NCBI RefSeq assembly: GCF_963518785.1
Contig: NZ_CAUQKJ010000003.1
Coordinates: 124,001 to 188,000 of the forward strand
DNA: 64,000 nucleotides
Origin: an uncultured Campylobacter sp.
GTDB lineage: Bacteria > Campylobacterota > Campylobacteria > Campylobacterales > Campylobacteraceae
Direction of reading: 5' to 3'
In this document: in pieces, positions 25,718 to 35,326 of the stretch
Numbering within the stretch: the first letter of the stretch is position 1
Layout: every line of letters begins with the position of its first letter
Notes under the pieces: generated by a model
The model's input: only the letters and a program-made list of their open reading frames with translations
The model's database searches: none
Told to the model about the DNA's origin: nothing
Position numbers and translations under genes: made by a program

Positions 25718-25850
25718 CAGATAACTGATTAAAATAGTATTAAATTAGAATTTTTTTATAAAAATTCCGAAAATTTAGGAGTTTAAAAATATATCTTATA
25801 AATATATTTAGTCCGAGCAGATACCCGGACTATAGAATTTTGACGGAATT

Positions 25851-27323
25851 TTACGAGTAAAAAATATACGCGTATCCCGAAACCAAAAACGCGGAGAATA
25901 TCGCTAGAATTCCGCCACTTCGTACCATTTCCGCCTGGCGAATGCGTCCCGTGCCGAAAACCAAAGCATTCGGCGGCGTCGCTACTGGCATTATGAAAGC
26001 GCAGCTTGCGCCCACACCGATTACTATAGTAAGAGTTTCTTTTGGCAGCCCCATTTGCGCCGCTACTCCCGCAAATACAGGCACTAAAAGTGCAGCAGAG
26101 GCGGTGTTGCTCGTAAATTCCGTAAGGCAGATGATGAAAACCGCCGTTACCAAAAGTACGATGTAAGTAGGCGCTCCGCCGAAAGTGTGCGCGACTAGAT
26201 CGCCAAGCACCTTAGAAGCTCCAGAATCGCCTAAAACCGCACTTAGCGTAAGTCCGCCGCCGAAAAGCAACAGCACGCCCCACTCGGTGTTTTCGGCGAT
26301 ATCGTGCCATTTGGCAAGCCCTAGTATGACGATTACGACTGCCGAGCAGATGGCGACGTAAGCATCATCCACTTTAAAGCCCACAAGAGCTGAAATTTGT
26401 TTCGAAAATATCCAGCCAAGCGCTGTTAGAGCAAATACGACGATCGTAATAATGCGCTCGCGCGTCCAAGGGATATGCTCCAGATCCATCTCTATTTTAT
26501 GACTTAAATTCGGCTTGAAAATTATATAAAGCACCGCAAGCATTATCGGCAGCATCACGCACATTAGTGGTAAACCTACCTTCATCCAGTCCGCGAAGCT
26601 GTAGTGCAAGGCTTGAGCCACGATTAAATTTGGCGGAGATCCCACGAGCGTGCCCAAACCTCCGATGCTTGCAGAATACGCGATGCCTAAAAGCAAAAAC
26701 ACGAGCGTGCCGCGATCTTTGCTCTCGTCCATGTTGGCGCAAATTCCAAGCGCGATCGGAAGCATCATCGCAGCAGTTGCGGTGTTTGAAACCCACATCG
26801 AAAGGATCGCCGTAGCAAGGCAGATTAAAATCGCAGCCACGCCCAAGCGACCGCCTGCGCGGGCGATTAGCCACATCGCGATCTTTTTATCGAGCTTTTG
26901 CATATGCAGAGCCGTTGCCAGCGCGAAGCCGCCGAAAAAGGTAAAGATCGTAGGGTTTGCAAAATTTGCAAGCGTGCTTTTGATGGTGGCAGCCGTGAAA
27001 GTGCCATCTTTAGCGAATTTACCAAGTCCGATAGCTACCGCAAGCACCGGCACCATAAGCGCGGTTACCGTGATATGCACGGCCTCTGTAAGCCACATAA
27101 TCGCGATAAAAGCAAGCAGCGCAAGGCCTTTTTTGACATTAGGCTCAAATGGTAACGCGGCATATAGCGCAAAGCCCACAGCAGCGGCAATCGCCATAAT
27201 GATGACACCACGCTTAGGAAACGGCACGGTGTCGGTTAGTCTGTCTAAACCCAGCTCGTCTACGTCTGAGTCCAGTGGTCCTTGTAAGCGGGAGTTGCGT
27301 AACTCCACTTTGTGTTCTTCCAT
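25851..27323 (-). CDS. DASS (SLC13) family anion:sodium symporter
   Basis: A 490-residue protein with about twelve membrane helices. Typical of the divalent anion symporters are the paired SNT-type motifs: MWVSNTATAAMMLPI (around residue 175) and TEFTSNTASAALLVPV near the C-terminus, and GVGASCAFIMPVATPPNALVF. Relatives carry succinate, malate, fumarate, citrate or sulphate. In a bacterium that does not use sugars a C4-dicarboxylate substrate is plausible but not shown. A hydrophilic N-terminal segment of about 40 residues precedes the first helix. ATG at 27323 follows AAGGAG. Confidence 0.87.
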   Translation of the reverse strand: MEEHKVELRNSRLQGPLDSDVDELGLDRLTDTVPFPKRGVIIMAIAAAVGFALYAALPFEPNVKKGLALLAFIAIMWLTEAVHITVTALMVPVLAVAIGLGKFAKDGTFTAATIKSTLANFANPTIFTFFGGFALATALHMQKLDKKIAMWLIARAGGRLGVAAILICLATAILSMWVSNTATAAMMLPIALGICANMDESKDRGTLVFLLLGIAYSASIGGLGTLVGSPPNLIVAQALHYSFADWMKVGLPLMCVMLPIMLAVLYIIFKPNLSHKIEMDLEHIPWTRERIITIVVFALTALGWIFSKQISALVGFKVDDAYVAICSAVVIVILGLAKWHDIAENTEWGVLLLFGGGLTLSAVLGDSGASKVLGDLVAHTFGGAPTYIVLLVTAVFIICLTEFTSNTASAALLVPVFAGVAAQMGLPKETLTIVIGVGASCAFIMPVATPPNALVFGTGRIRQAEMVRSGGILAIFSAFLVSGYAYIFYS

Positions 27324-27654
27324 AGATACTCCTTTTTTGGATTTGGCTTATGATACAAAAATGAGGCGGGAATTTTATAAATTCCAAATCAAATCGTCTT
27401 AAATTTTTAAAAGTGCAGTTACTATCGGTAACACGGCACTTATCTCGTGTGTAAATTTTAAATTATACATAAAAACGAACAACTAAGTAAGCGCTTTAAA
27501 TTTCATCACAGATTATTTTTTAATGACACCCGAGATTAAATTTGCTAACTGCGCGCAGGAGATGGAGTAGAATTTCGTCGAATTCCGTGCTGGCAATCGA
27601 GATAGAATTCCAAGTCTTGTCGCAAAATTCATCGAAATTTCAAAAAAAGGATAT

Positions 27655-27660
27655 TATAAT
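27655..27660 (+). promoter_or_regulatory. TATAAT -10 box upstream of the barrel protein
   Basis: AAAGGATATTATAAT; about 120 bases before the OmpA-like barrel gene and 22 bases before the small frame at 27682. It could serve both. Confidence 0.5.
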
Positions 27661-27681
27661 CAACAAATTTTAAACGCGCTT

Positions 27682-27765
27682 ATGAGCGAGCTTGGCGGAA
27701 GACGCTTAAAGATAGCAAGCGGTAAAATGGCAAAAGCGGCGGCGGTGGAAAGCCCGAAATTATAA
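27682..27765 (+). CDS. Short reading frame or gene remnant, 27 codons
   Basis: ATG AGC GAG start, ending in TAA at 27763-27765, encoding a basic peptide (MSELGGRRLKIASGKMAKAA, then AVESPKL). It has no clear ribosome site but is transcribed if the -10 box at 27655 is real. It could be a leader peptide or the C-terminal remnant of a lost gene. I do not recognise it. Confidence 0.2.
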   Translation: MSELGGRRLKIASGKMAKAAAVESPKL

Positions 27766-27781
27766 ATTGTAAGGAGAAAAT

Positions 27782-28414
27782 GTGAAAAACAAAATTTTAA
27801 TCGCGGCGTTTGCCGCTGCGGTGTGCGCAAGCTCAAGCTTCGGCGAGGGGATATTTTTAGGTATCGAGGGAGATTATTCTTTTAAATCCAGCATCACTAC
27901 TAAATGGTCTGACGAGGACGATTCTGGCACGAATAAAGATAATAAGGGTCAGGCTGCGCTCGGCTTTAAAGGCGGCTATGATTTTGGTATAGCTAGGGCG
28001 TACGGCGAGTACTTGTATGATTTCAAAGCTTCGAAAACTGGCACTGACGAGGACATCATATTTAAACACGAGTGGAATAAGCATAGCTTGCTCGTAGGCG
28101 GGGATTTTACGCCTGAGATTATAAACGGCTTTAAACTCGTAGCAGGCGCTTATACGGGAGTTTCATTTTTGAAATATAAAATTTATTCGTATGACGAATC
28201 TAACGGAAGCAGCGATTCGCTTTCAAAGACTCTGCCTGGCTGGGTAATTGGCGCAAGGCTGGGCGGGCTATATAGCTTTGATGAGCATAATGAGATCGAG
28301 TTTGGCTACAAAGCGGACTACACGAGGTACAAGGCCAGTAAGCTTGGAGAGGATGTAGACAAGGTATATGAGACTAACCACGGGCTCTATCTAGGGTATA
28401 ACTTTAAATTTTAA
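27782..28414 (+). CDS. Outer-membrane beta-barrel protein
   Basis: A 210-residue protein with a signal peptide ending SSFGEG and alternating amphipathic strands (GYDFGIARAYGEYLYDF, GFKLVAGAYTGVSFLKY, NEIEFGYKADYTRYKA), closing with a terminal Phe (LYLGYNFKF), the signal for outer-membrane insertion. It fits an eight-stranded barrel of the OmpW/OmpA-like or Hsr-like group. The ORF starts with GTG at 27782, spaced five bases after AAGGAG; the overlapping ATG at 27780 runs straight into TGA. A strong terminator follows. Role unknown. Confidence 0.82.
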   Translation: MKNKILIAAFAAAVCASSSFGEGIFLGIEGDYSFKSSITTKWSDEDDSGTNKDNKGQAALGFKGGYDFGIARAYGEYLYDFKASKTGTDEDIIFKHEWNKHSLLVGGDFTPEIINGFKLVAGAYTGVSFLKYKIYSYDESNGSSDSLSKTLPGWVIGARLGGLYSFDEHNEIEFGYKADYTRYKASKLGEDVDKVYETNHGLYLGYNFKF

Positions 28415-28437
28415 AAATTCTAACGTACTGGCGCAGA

Positions 28438-28467
28438 GGATGGGGCGAACGAACTCCCGCTCCATCC
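28438..28467 (+). terminator. Terminator of the barrel protein gene
   Basis: GGATGGGGCG (28438-28447) pairs with CGCTCCATCC (28458-28467) with one G-U pair over a ten-base loop, followed by ATTTTAAATT. It starts 24 bases after the stop. Confidence 0.75.
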
Positions 28468-29222
28468 ATTTTAAATTCCAAATAATTATTAGACATCAAA
28501 TCGCAGAATTGTTAATCCGAAATTTGCTAGCAATTCAAATGCAATTATATGATAATCAAGGGTGCTACCGGTGCTAGACGTCAAATTTTACCCGCTTGCG
28601 CGTATAAAATTTTAAAATTTTTAAAATTATCATTACACAAGCTTAATTTCCTATTTTTAGTGCTATCTGCTAAGCGCTTAAATTGATGGAATTTATGAAA
28701 TTTTACTCAATCTGCTTTTTTCTAAGAATCGTTATAATTTCAAGTTGAAAAAGCGGAATTTTATCAATATCTCCATTTGCCACTTTAAATTTGTTTCATA
28801 ATTGCTTCGGATATCTTGCGACCCCTAGCTTGAGCCAACGCAGAAATGCCATTTTGCTTTATGGAAATCTCGCATTTACATCTTCGGGATTAGCACTTAA
28901 ATTTTGCGGTAAAATTCTAAAAACTACTACACCTAAGAATTTTACCGTTTTAAAGCATTAAATTTTACGATTTTAAGATTAACCGCAAGCGTAGAATTTT
29001 GCCTTTATAAATTCATGGTAAAAGCAGTGGCGCTTGTTCTTGCGGATTTAGATGCTAGATTAATCCGCAAGCGCTACGCTTTTACTAAAATTTTATCTTT
29101 ATCAAAATTTTAAAATTTTAATCGCGGTTATTAAAGTGCTTCGGCGCAAACATAAATTTCTAGCCACTTCGCTATATTTTGTAGGCCCATTCGGAGCTTT
29201 AAAATAGCAAGCCACGTGTCTG
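28468..29222. other. Intergenic region
   Basis: Convergent gap of about 750 bases between the barrel gene and purB. It has dense AAATTTTA and AGAATTTTG words, no credible reading frame and no RNA gene that I can recognise. Confidence 0.5.
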
Positions 29223-30554
29223 CTATTTGCCAAAAACCCTAGCGAAAATCGCGTCTACGTTTTTGGTGTAATATCCGTAGTCGAAGCACTCTTTGATCTC
29301 GCTTTCGCTTAGCTTTTCTCGTAGCTTTGTATCTGCTAGCAGATTTTGCAAAAATAGGCTATGCCCTTGCTCATCTATAGCTTTTTTACCCTCTTGCAGA
29401 TCCGCCCAGACCTTCATTGCATTACGTTGCACGATCTTATAAGCATCCTCTCTGCTAACTCCTCGTTTAGGCAGTTCTAGCAGCACGCGCTGCGAAAACA
29501 CGAGCCCACCGGTTAAATTTAGATTTCTCATCATATTTTCAGGATATACTAGCAGTTTTTCAATCAAGCTTGTCAAGCGATTTAGCATAAAATCGGCGGT
29601 TATAAAGCCGTCGGGGAGGATAAATCGCTCGACTGAGCTATGGCTGATATCGCGTTCGTGCCATAGCGCTACATCCTCCATCGCGGGTATTGCGAAGCTA
29701 CGGATCATACGACATAGTCCCGTTACGTTTTCGCTAAGCACAGGATTTCGTTTGTGCGGCATCGCAGAGCTGCCCTTTTGACCTGGGCTAAAAAATTCCT
29801 CTGCCTCATAAACCTCGGTGCGTTGATAGTGGCGGATTGCGATAGCGATCTTTTCGCAGCTGGAAGCCAGGATCGCAAGTGCGCTCATTACCTGCGCGTA
29901 GCGATCGCGCTGGATGACTTGATTGGATGCAGGAGCGGGCTTTAGCCCCAGATATTCGCACACTAGCTCTTCCAACTCTAGTGGAGCGTGGGCGAAATTC
30001 CCCATCGCACCGCTTATTTTGCCGTAGCTGATGACGCTTTTTGCGTGTTGCAAAAGCTCTAGCGCGCGATTTATCTCATCATACCAGACCGCAAGCACGA
30101 GTCCGAAAGTGATCGGCTCGCCGTGGATACCGTGGCTGCGCCCGACCATCAGTGTCATTTTATGCTTCATGGCTTGAGATTTTATCGCAGCTTTTAAATT
30201 TTGCACATCCTCAATGATGAGCTCCATGCTTTCTTTGATTTGTAGCGCGACGGCGGTATCGATGCAGTCACTGCTAGTCATTCCGTAATGCACGAAGCGG
30301 CTCTCCTGCCCAAGGCTCTCACTCACGCTCGTTAGAAACGCGATGACGTCGTGCTTGGTCGTCTTTTCGATCTCATCTATCCGCTCGATCCTAAAGCTTG
30401 CGTTTTGTAGAATTTTATCTTTATCGCAGTCGCTTATTAGACCTAGTTTATTCCACGCCTTAACCGCTGCGAGCTCGACTTTTAGCCACGCGTCATATTT
30501 GGCTTGCAAGCTCCATTTTTCAGACATCTCTTTTCTTGCGTATCTTTCGACCAT
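29223..30554 (-). CDS. purB: Adenylosuccinate lyase
   Basis: A 443-residue member of the fumarase/aspartase superfamily. It splits SAICAR to AICAR and adenylosuccinate to AMP, both releasing fumarate, in purine synthesis. Seen: the N-terminal MVERYARKEMSEKW, HYGMTSSDCIDTA, the signature GSSAMPHKRNP with the mobile catalytic serine loop, and the catalytic His in GRSHGIHGEP. The frame is open for 79 more codons upstream, but that part reads across the divergent promoters; the ATG at 30554 with GAAAGG upstream is the family start. Transcribed from the minus-strand TATAAT at 30600-30605. Confidence 0.94.
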   Translation of the reverse strand: MVERYARKEMSEKWSLQAKYDAWLKVELAAVKAWNKLGLISDCDKDKILQNASFRIERIDEIEKTTKHDVIAFLTSVSESLGQESRFVHYGMTSSDCIDTAVALQIKESMELIIEDVQNLKAAIKSQAMKHKMTLMVGRSHGIHGEPITFGLVLAVWYDEINRALELLQHAKSVISYGKISGAMGNFAHAPLELEELVCEYLGLKPAPASNQVIQRDRYAQVMSALAILASSCEKIAIAIRHYQRTEVYEAEEFFSPGQKGSSAMPHKRNPVLSENVTGLCRMIRSFAIPAMEDVALWHERDISHSSVERFILPDGFITADFMLNRLTSLIEKLLVYPENMMRNLNLTGGLVFSQRVLLELPKRGVSREDAYKIVQRNAMKVWADLQEGKKAIDEQGHSLFLQNLLADTKLREKLSESEIKECFDYGYYTKNVDAIFARVFGK

Positions 30555-30583
30555 TTTAGTAGCCTTTCGGTTAGAATTTCTTG

Positions 30584-30605
30584 TATAATGATGACAAAAA
30601 TTATA
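30584..30605. promoter_or_regulatory. Overlapping divergent promoters for purB and the RluA-type gene
   Basis: A plus-strand TATAAT at 30584-30589 points to the pseudouridine synthase and a minus-strand TATAAT at 30600-30605 points to purB. The two -10 boxes are only ten bases apart within a 75-base gap, so the polymerases would face away from each other and may compete. Confidence 0.55.
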
Positions 30606-30629
30606 TAAAAATGGGGCTGAAAGTTTAAT

Positions 30630-32042
30630 ATGGGTTATGAGAAAAGAAGCTTGGGAAGCTTTGAGGGGCGCAAAATTTACGAAATTCTGCTTAGCCTCGG
30701 ATACGATATGAAATCCGCGCAGCGCATCTGTGACAAGCATCGCGTAACCGATGCAAAGGATCAGAATTTGCATAAAAATTCCGTCGCGCACGGAGAAATT
30801 TTTTTGATTGATTACAAATGCAAGCCGCGCGGACTGAAGCCGATCTTTGAGTGCGATGCGTTTGCGGCATTTGACAAGCCGAGTGGAATTTTAAGCCATC
30901 CAAGCGGGCGCAACTCGCCTTATAATATGTATGACGAGATCTGGTCGCTATACGGGCAGGACGCGTGCGTGGCGCACAGGCTTGATTTAGAAACCAGCGG
31001 AATTCTTATCGTCGCCAAGGATAAAGACGCGGCGCGCGAGCTTAAAAAGTGCTTCGAACAGCGTAGGGTGATGAAAAGCTATCTAGCGCTCGTGCAAGGA
31101 GATTTGAGAGAGGGCTTGCGAGGTGATTTGCAAGGTGCTGCTTGCAATGGCGAGATAGAGGATTGTTATGCGCTAGGCTCGGATGAAATTTGCGGATCAA
31201 AATTTGCGGGTGATGCTGTGAGTTTACCAGATAACATATCGGATCTGTGCGATATGCGAGCTTTAAAAGGGGCAGGCGATAAATTTGGATTTAATATCTT
31301 GTCTAATGGTGCGAGTAGGGGATTGCGGCGCAGCGCTCTATCTGGCGGTGCGCAGGCTAAATTTAAATCTGGCGCTCCTATTGGTGATGTTGGCGGCGGA
31401 TTTGAATTTGATGACTTATCCTGCGGCGTGAGTGATAAGCTTAAACCCGCTATCGCGATGAGTAGCGCGGATAACGGACATAAACCTTGCGCCTTATCTG
31501 TGGCTAAATCTTTGCCGGCTACTTCTACGGGCTGCGTAAATTTTAAAAAATTTGAGCCTGCAAAATACGCAAAATTTAGTGAGAAACTGAAATTTTTAAA
31601 GGATTTTGAGGGGTTTGTGATCGATGCTCCGATCGCCCCTAGCGGCGAGTTCGCCGATCTTAAAATTCGTATGAAAATATCGCGCGATGGCAAGGAGGCA
31701 ATCACGCTGATTCGCCCGCTGCGATATTTTGAGGACATGGACGCTAGCCTGATTGAGTGCTATCCGCTGACGGGTAGGCAGCATCAGATCAGGCTGCATC
31801 TATTTGCCGCGGGTACGCCGATATCGGGAGAGCCGCTGTATGGGCTTTCGCGAGAGCAAGCGGAGCTGATATTGGATAAAAAAATGGATGAGACGGAGCG
31901 GATCAGGACGACAGGGGCGCCTAGATTGCTACTGCACGCGAATGCGATTTGCTTTGAACTGAGTGGCGAACGATACGAGATAAAAAGCAAATTCGATGCC
32001 GCGAAAGAGTTTTATAATCTCGCGAAAATCGGTAAAATTTGA
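30630..32042 (+). CDS. RluA-family RNA pseudouridine synthase with a ~168-residue internal insert
   Basis: The catalytic core is clear: HRLDLETSGILIVAKD (catalytic Asp119) and, near the C-terminus, LTGRQHQIRLHL (about residues 388-399). It isomerises uridine to pseudouridine in ribosomal or transfer RNA. The usual enzyme is about 300 residues; this one is 470 because residues about 158-325 (bases 31101-31604), between the strand YLALVQGDL and the strand FVIDAPIAPSGE, are low-complexity and rich in Gly, Ala, Ser, Asp and Lys-Phe pairs. The frame is intact across it. Target site cannot be told. ATG at 30630 is chosen; the ribosome site is weak. Confidence 0.85.
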   Translation: MGYEKRSLGSFEGRKIYEILLSLGYDMKSAQRICDKHRVTDAKDQNLHKNSVAHGEIFLIDYKCKPRGLKPIFECDAFAAFDKPSGILSHPSGRNSPYNMYDEIWSLYGQDACVAHRLDLETSGILIVAKDKDAARELKKCFEQRRVMKSYLALVQGDLREGLRGDLQGAACNGEIEDCYALGSDEICGSKFAGDAVSLPDNISDLCDMRALKGAGDKFGFNILSNGASRGLRRSALSGGAQAKFKSGAPIGDVGGGFEFDDLSCGVSDKLKPAIAMSSADNGHKPCALSVAKSLPATSTGCVNFKKFEPAKYAKFSEKLKFLKDFEGFVIDAPIAPSGEFADLKIRMKISRDGKEAITLIRPLRYFEDMDASLIECYPLTGRQHQIRLHLFAAGTPISGEPLYGLSREQAELILDKKMDETERIRTTGAPRLLLHANAICFELSGERYEIKSKFDAAKEFYNLAKIGKI

Positions 32043-32709
32043 GTAACTCAATAAAATCTGGATGCTTTGGCGGATCAGATAAATTTTTAAGATAAGAATT
32101 TATTTTGTGCGCATATTTAAAAGCTTGGCGTGTACAAAATTTCTTGGAATTTTCGCGTAGCTTTTAATGAGATTTGTTAAAAGGTCAAATATAGCGTGCG
32201 TCATAAATCAAATAAGTCAAATCTAGTTATATTCACTAAAGCGCAAGGCGGGATGATAAATTCTACTACGATGATAAGGCGCCTAGACGTACATTTATTG
32301 TAAGCACGTTTTGTTTTTAAATTTTATTAGTTTTTTACGCCTTACGATATGCCATAAAAATTTTAAAATTTTAGCAATTACTCGCTTTGCCGCAATCTAT
32401 AGTGCTAGGATAAATTTCTTTTATGCGGCGCGTTAACCTATCATTCTGATAAGTCTTTTATTTTGGTTTAAATTCTTGATTTTATTCAGTGGCCTTTTGG
32501 AACTTTGAAAAATTCTGCTTTAAAATCTCTTCTAATAAAATTAGAATTTAGGAAAATAATTTTTGGCTACTATCGCACGCGGCTAAATTTATATAAACGC
32601 GGATCCGATTGCCATAAAGCATGTAGCTAAATGCGTATTTATACTTTATAATCGTCATAATTTCGCAACTTACGCAAAGTTTCAAATAAACAATTATTTT
32701 AAACTAAAT
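32043..32709. other. Intergenic region
   Basis: Convergent gap of 667 bases. AT-rich, with AAATTTTA words; no gene, hairpin or RNA that I can support. Confidence 0.45.
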
Positions 32710-33609
32710 TCAAATAGCCATAAACGCTACTTCCGCTTCGCCGATATTAATGACCTTGCCTTTGCGCGTCATCACGCCTAGGCCATGCTCCATATCCCAC
32801 GAGCAGCTAAACTGAAAGCCGATTTTTGTGTCGCCTAGGATATAGATATTTTGTAACTCCAATAGTTCTCTAAGCTCTTGCGGCGTGCAGATGCCTGGCA
32901 TGAAATCGCTTTTCGTCTCGCTCGGATAGTCGTAGATCTCCTGCCATTTTGGGTAGTTTTTTAAAATTTCAGCTAAGATGTCCGTTAAAAATTCTTCCTG
33001 ATTTTGCTTTAGAAACTCTAGTGCGTCCGATTGCGCCTGGCTCGGCTCGTCCGTCTCCTCGCCGTCTTCATCTAAAAAGGTGCAGCGAAACTCGCCCTCT
33101 TGCTCTAAAGCTTTGCCGAAATACTCCAGCCGCAGCGGGAAACTAAAGTCCTCATATTCCTCATCTTCAAATTTAGGTAAAATTTTAGGCTCCGCAAGAT
33201 GTGGATTAAAAAACTCCGCGACCTTTGGACTGCGGGTGAAAAGATACTCCTCATTCGCTTCGTAGCTTTTGCGCAAAAATTTAAGCGCCTCCTGCTCTGC
33301 TCCGCACTCCAGGCAGCATTCGCCCTTGTAATAATCGCTCACGTAGGACGGATTTTCATTGCTTCTGGCGCGCTTGTCCATCTCGCCTAGCTAGCGCAGC
33401 ATATTTGAGGCGTCGTCCGCCCATTTGTACTCATTTACCATGCGCGCCGCGTAGATGTATGAGTCGTAGACGCGGTTTTTCTCATCGTCCGCCTCCACCC
33501 ATTTTGTCTCGATAAAGCGGATAATTTCCGTCTTTGTGATCTAGGATTTTTTAAGCAGCGATCTGTCTAAGAAGATGCTGTTCTCATCCATTATTTTTTG
33601 CGCGTTCAT
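32710..33609 (-). pseudogene. DUF6985-like gene with two in-frame TAG stops
   Basis: Reading from the ATG at 33609 (AAGGAG five bases upstream) the frame stays the same to 32710, about 300 codons, but is broken by TAG at 33541-33543 (codon 23) and TAG at 33391-33393 (about codon 73). Between and after the stops the translation is protein-like (ITKTEIIRFIETKWVEADD; then 223 codons ending FSCSWDMEHGLGVMTRKGKV and INIGEAEVAF). The C-terminal SCSWDxEHGLGV block resembles DUF6985, a family often found with immunity proteins of polymorphic toxins. There is no frameshift. The open part at 32710-33381 could restart at its internal ATG but has no ribosome site. Amber is an ordinary stop elsewhere in the window. 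Confidence 0.72.
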
Positions 33610-33674
33610 TGCTACTCCTTTATAAATTTTTTGCCGATCTGCCTTACGGTCTGAAAACAATCGCCGAATTTTTT

Positions 33675-34784
33675 CTATCTTTTTAAAATTTTATCCATAT
33701 TGACGCCATTTTGAGCTGGAATTTTACCTTGCTCGTTTCTTTGCTTGAGCTGTCCGCACGCCGCACTGATATCTAGCCCCTTGCTCTGGCGGATCGTACA
33801 GGTAATACCGTGCGCGCATAGATAGTCTTGGAATTTCACCATATTTTCGGGGCTTGGTCTGCCAAAGCTCGAGCCTTCGTGCGGGTTAAAATAGATCAGA
33901 TTTACTTTTGCGCGGATGCCGTGCAGAAGCTTCACTAGCGTTTTGGCATCGCTTGGGCGATCGTTTACGCCATCGATCATTAGGTATTCAAACATCACGC
34001 GCTTTCGCAGATCGATTGGGAACTCGCGCACCGCCTGCATGATCGATGCGATATTGTAGGCGCGATTTATCGGCATTAGTTTTTCACGCAGTTCGTCATC
34101 CACTGCATGCAGCGAGATTGCAAGCAGCACGCCAAGATCCATTTCGCCAAGCTTTTTTATCTGCGTAGAAAGTCCGCTCGTACTTATCGTTTGGCGACGC
34201 GGCGCTATGGCGAGTCCGTCGTTTTCTTTTAAAATTTGCACGGCTTTGGCAACGTTGTCTAGGTTATTAAGCGGTTCGCCCATCCCCATATATACGACAT
34301 TGACACGGCGCTCGTACGGGATCGCGTTCATTTTCTTGATGAGCCAAATTTGAGCCACGATCTCGCCTGGAGTTAAATTCCGTACGAAGCCACCTTTTGC
34401 TGTCAGGCAAAAGGTGCAGCCAATTTTACAACCCACTTGCGAACTTACGCAGATTGAGTAGCGCGCGTGTCTTACAACTTTTTCGTTTTCATCTCGCAGC
34501 TCATCCTTCATCGATAGCAGGACACTTTCTATCGTCTTGCCATCTTTGAGAGCGAAAAGATATTTGATACTGCCATCACTACTTGTTTCGGATCTGACGC
34601 ATTCAAGTGGATCTAAATAAAAATTTTGAGCTAAGCTTTGACGGATCTCTTTTGGTAGATTTAGCATTTGTGCGAAGTCGTCCACGTTCTTTTTGTAAAT
34701 CCATTCGTAAATTTGCTTGGCTCTAAATTTTGGTTCGACGAAATTTTCAAGCTCTTTCATCGTAAAATCAAAGATATTTTTCAA
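33675..34784 (-). CDS. rlmN: Dual-specificity 23S rRNA/tRNA adenine-C2 methyltransferase
   Basis: Radical-SAM enzyme of 369 residues that methylates C2 of A2503 in 23S rRNA and A37 in some tRNAs. Seen: the cluster motif CKIGCTFC (CxxxCxxC, about residues 118-125), the GEPLNN-type MGMGEPLNNLDNV stretch, and the C-terminal AACGQL, whose Cys is the second catalytic cysteine (the other, in SSQVGC-like context, precedes the cluster). It overlaps the upstream gene by four bases. Confidence 0.94.
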   Translation of the reverse strand: MKNIFDFTMKELENFVEPKFRAKQIYEWIYKKNVDDFAQMLNLPKEIRQSLAQNFYLDPLECVRSETSSDGSIKYLFALKDGKTIESVLLSMKDELRDENEKVVRHARYSICVSSQVGCKIGCTFCLTAKGGFVRNLTPGEIVAQIWLIKKMNAIPYERRVNVVYMGMGEPLNNLDNVAKAVQILKENDGLAIAPRRQTISTSGLSTQIKKLGEMDLGVLLAISLHAVDDELREKLMPINRAYNIASIMQAVREFPIDLRKRVMFEYLMIDGVNDRPSDAKTLVKLLHGIRAKVNLIYFNPHEGSSFGRPSPENMVKFQDYLCAHGITCTIRQSKGLDISAACGQLKQRNEQGKIPAQNGVNMDKILKR

Positions 34785-35326
34785 ATTAATGCCTTAGTTT
34801 TTAGATATTTAGTTAAATTTTCTTTTGCAGCGGCGTGATTTTTTAAAAAATCCGTGTGAGCATTTGAATCACAAAAATTCGTTGCACAAAAAATTCCAGA
34901 AGCAGGAATTTGAAATTTTTGTGCCACCTTGAGAACTGCAAAAAATTCCATATTTTCTAAAACATAACCTCGCTCAAAGAATTTTAGCGCAGATTTTTTA
35001 TCGGTCGTGATAAAATTTGAGCTATTAGTTATTGTTTCATATGAAACATCGGCAGAATTTCTAGCTAGAATTTCATAGCTAATCGGAGAGTATGAAAGCT
35101 CATAAAGCGCCGATATCTCACAGTTTGCAGCCGATCTGCTTTCATAAATTTTTAGAATTTTACCTTCTTTATATAGCCCTGCAGAACCCACGAAAATGAT
35201 TTCACTCGGCAAGCTTTGCCTATTTTCGCATAGAAATTTAGTCAAATTTATACTCATATCCACTAGCCCTACGCCCATAGGCAGGGCAAAATCAAAAATT
35301 TCATTTCGTCCAGCAGAGATTATCAT
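34781..35326 (-). CDS. Nucleosidase/phosphorylase-like protein (Cj1712-like)
   Basis: A 181-residue protein annotated in relatives as a purine-nucleoside phosphorylase-like protein. I see GVGLVDMSINLTKFL and EIIFVGSAGLY near the N-terminus, and VLENMEFFAVLKVAQKFQIP near the C-terminus, where the ENMEFFAV stretch resembles the nucleobase-binding MEgaA region of MTA/SAH-type nucleosidases. It is shorter than those enzymes (about 230), so activity is uncertain. The gene overlaps rlmN by four bases and is more AT-rich than hisF and rsmA nearby. The order matches what I recall around C. jejuni Cj1712-Cj1713. Confidence 0.65.
   Translation of the reverse strand: MIISAGRNEIFDFALPMGVGLVDMSINLTKFLCENRQSLPSEIIFVGSAGLYKEGKILKIYESRSAANCEISALYELSYSPISYEILARNSADVSYETITNSSNFITTDKKSALKFFERGYVLENMEFFAVLKVAQKFQIPASGIFCATNFCDSNAHTDFLKNHAAAKENLTKYLKTKALI

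Larger units (their letters stand above)
27324..27781. other. Intergenic region upstream of the outer-membrane protein
   Basis: Divergent gap. It holds a TATAAT box at 27655-27660 and a short frame at 27682-27765; the remainder has AATT-rich words and no gene. Confidence 0.45.

Noticed and set aside
26650..27402. 250-codon plus-strand frame opposite the DASS transporter
   Set aside because: Exact antisense of a well-supported membrane transporter; a shadow of its codon use.
30555..30791. 79-residue N-terminal extension of PurB
   Set aside because: Overlaps both divergent promoters; the family begins at MVERYARKEM with a ribosome site at 30554.
32710..33609. Genome-wide recoding of TAG
   Set aside because: TAG is the normal stop of several intact genes here (TM2 protein, hugX, torA).
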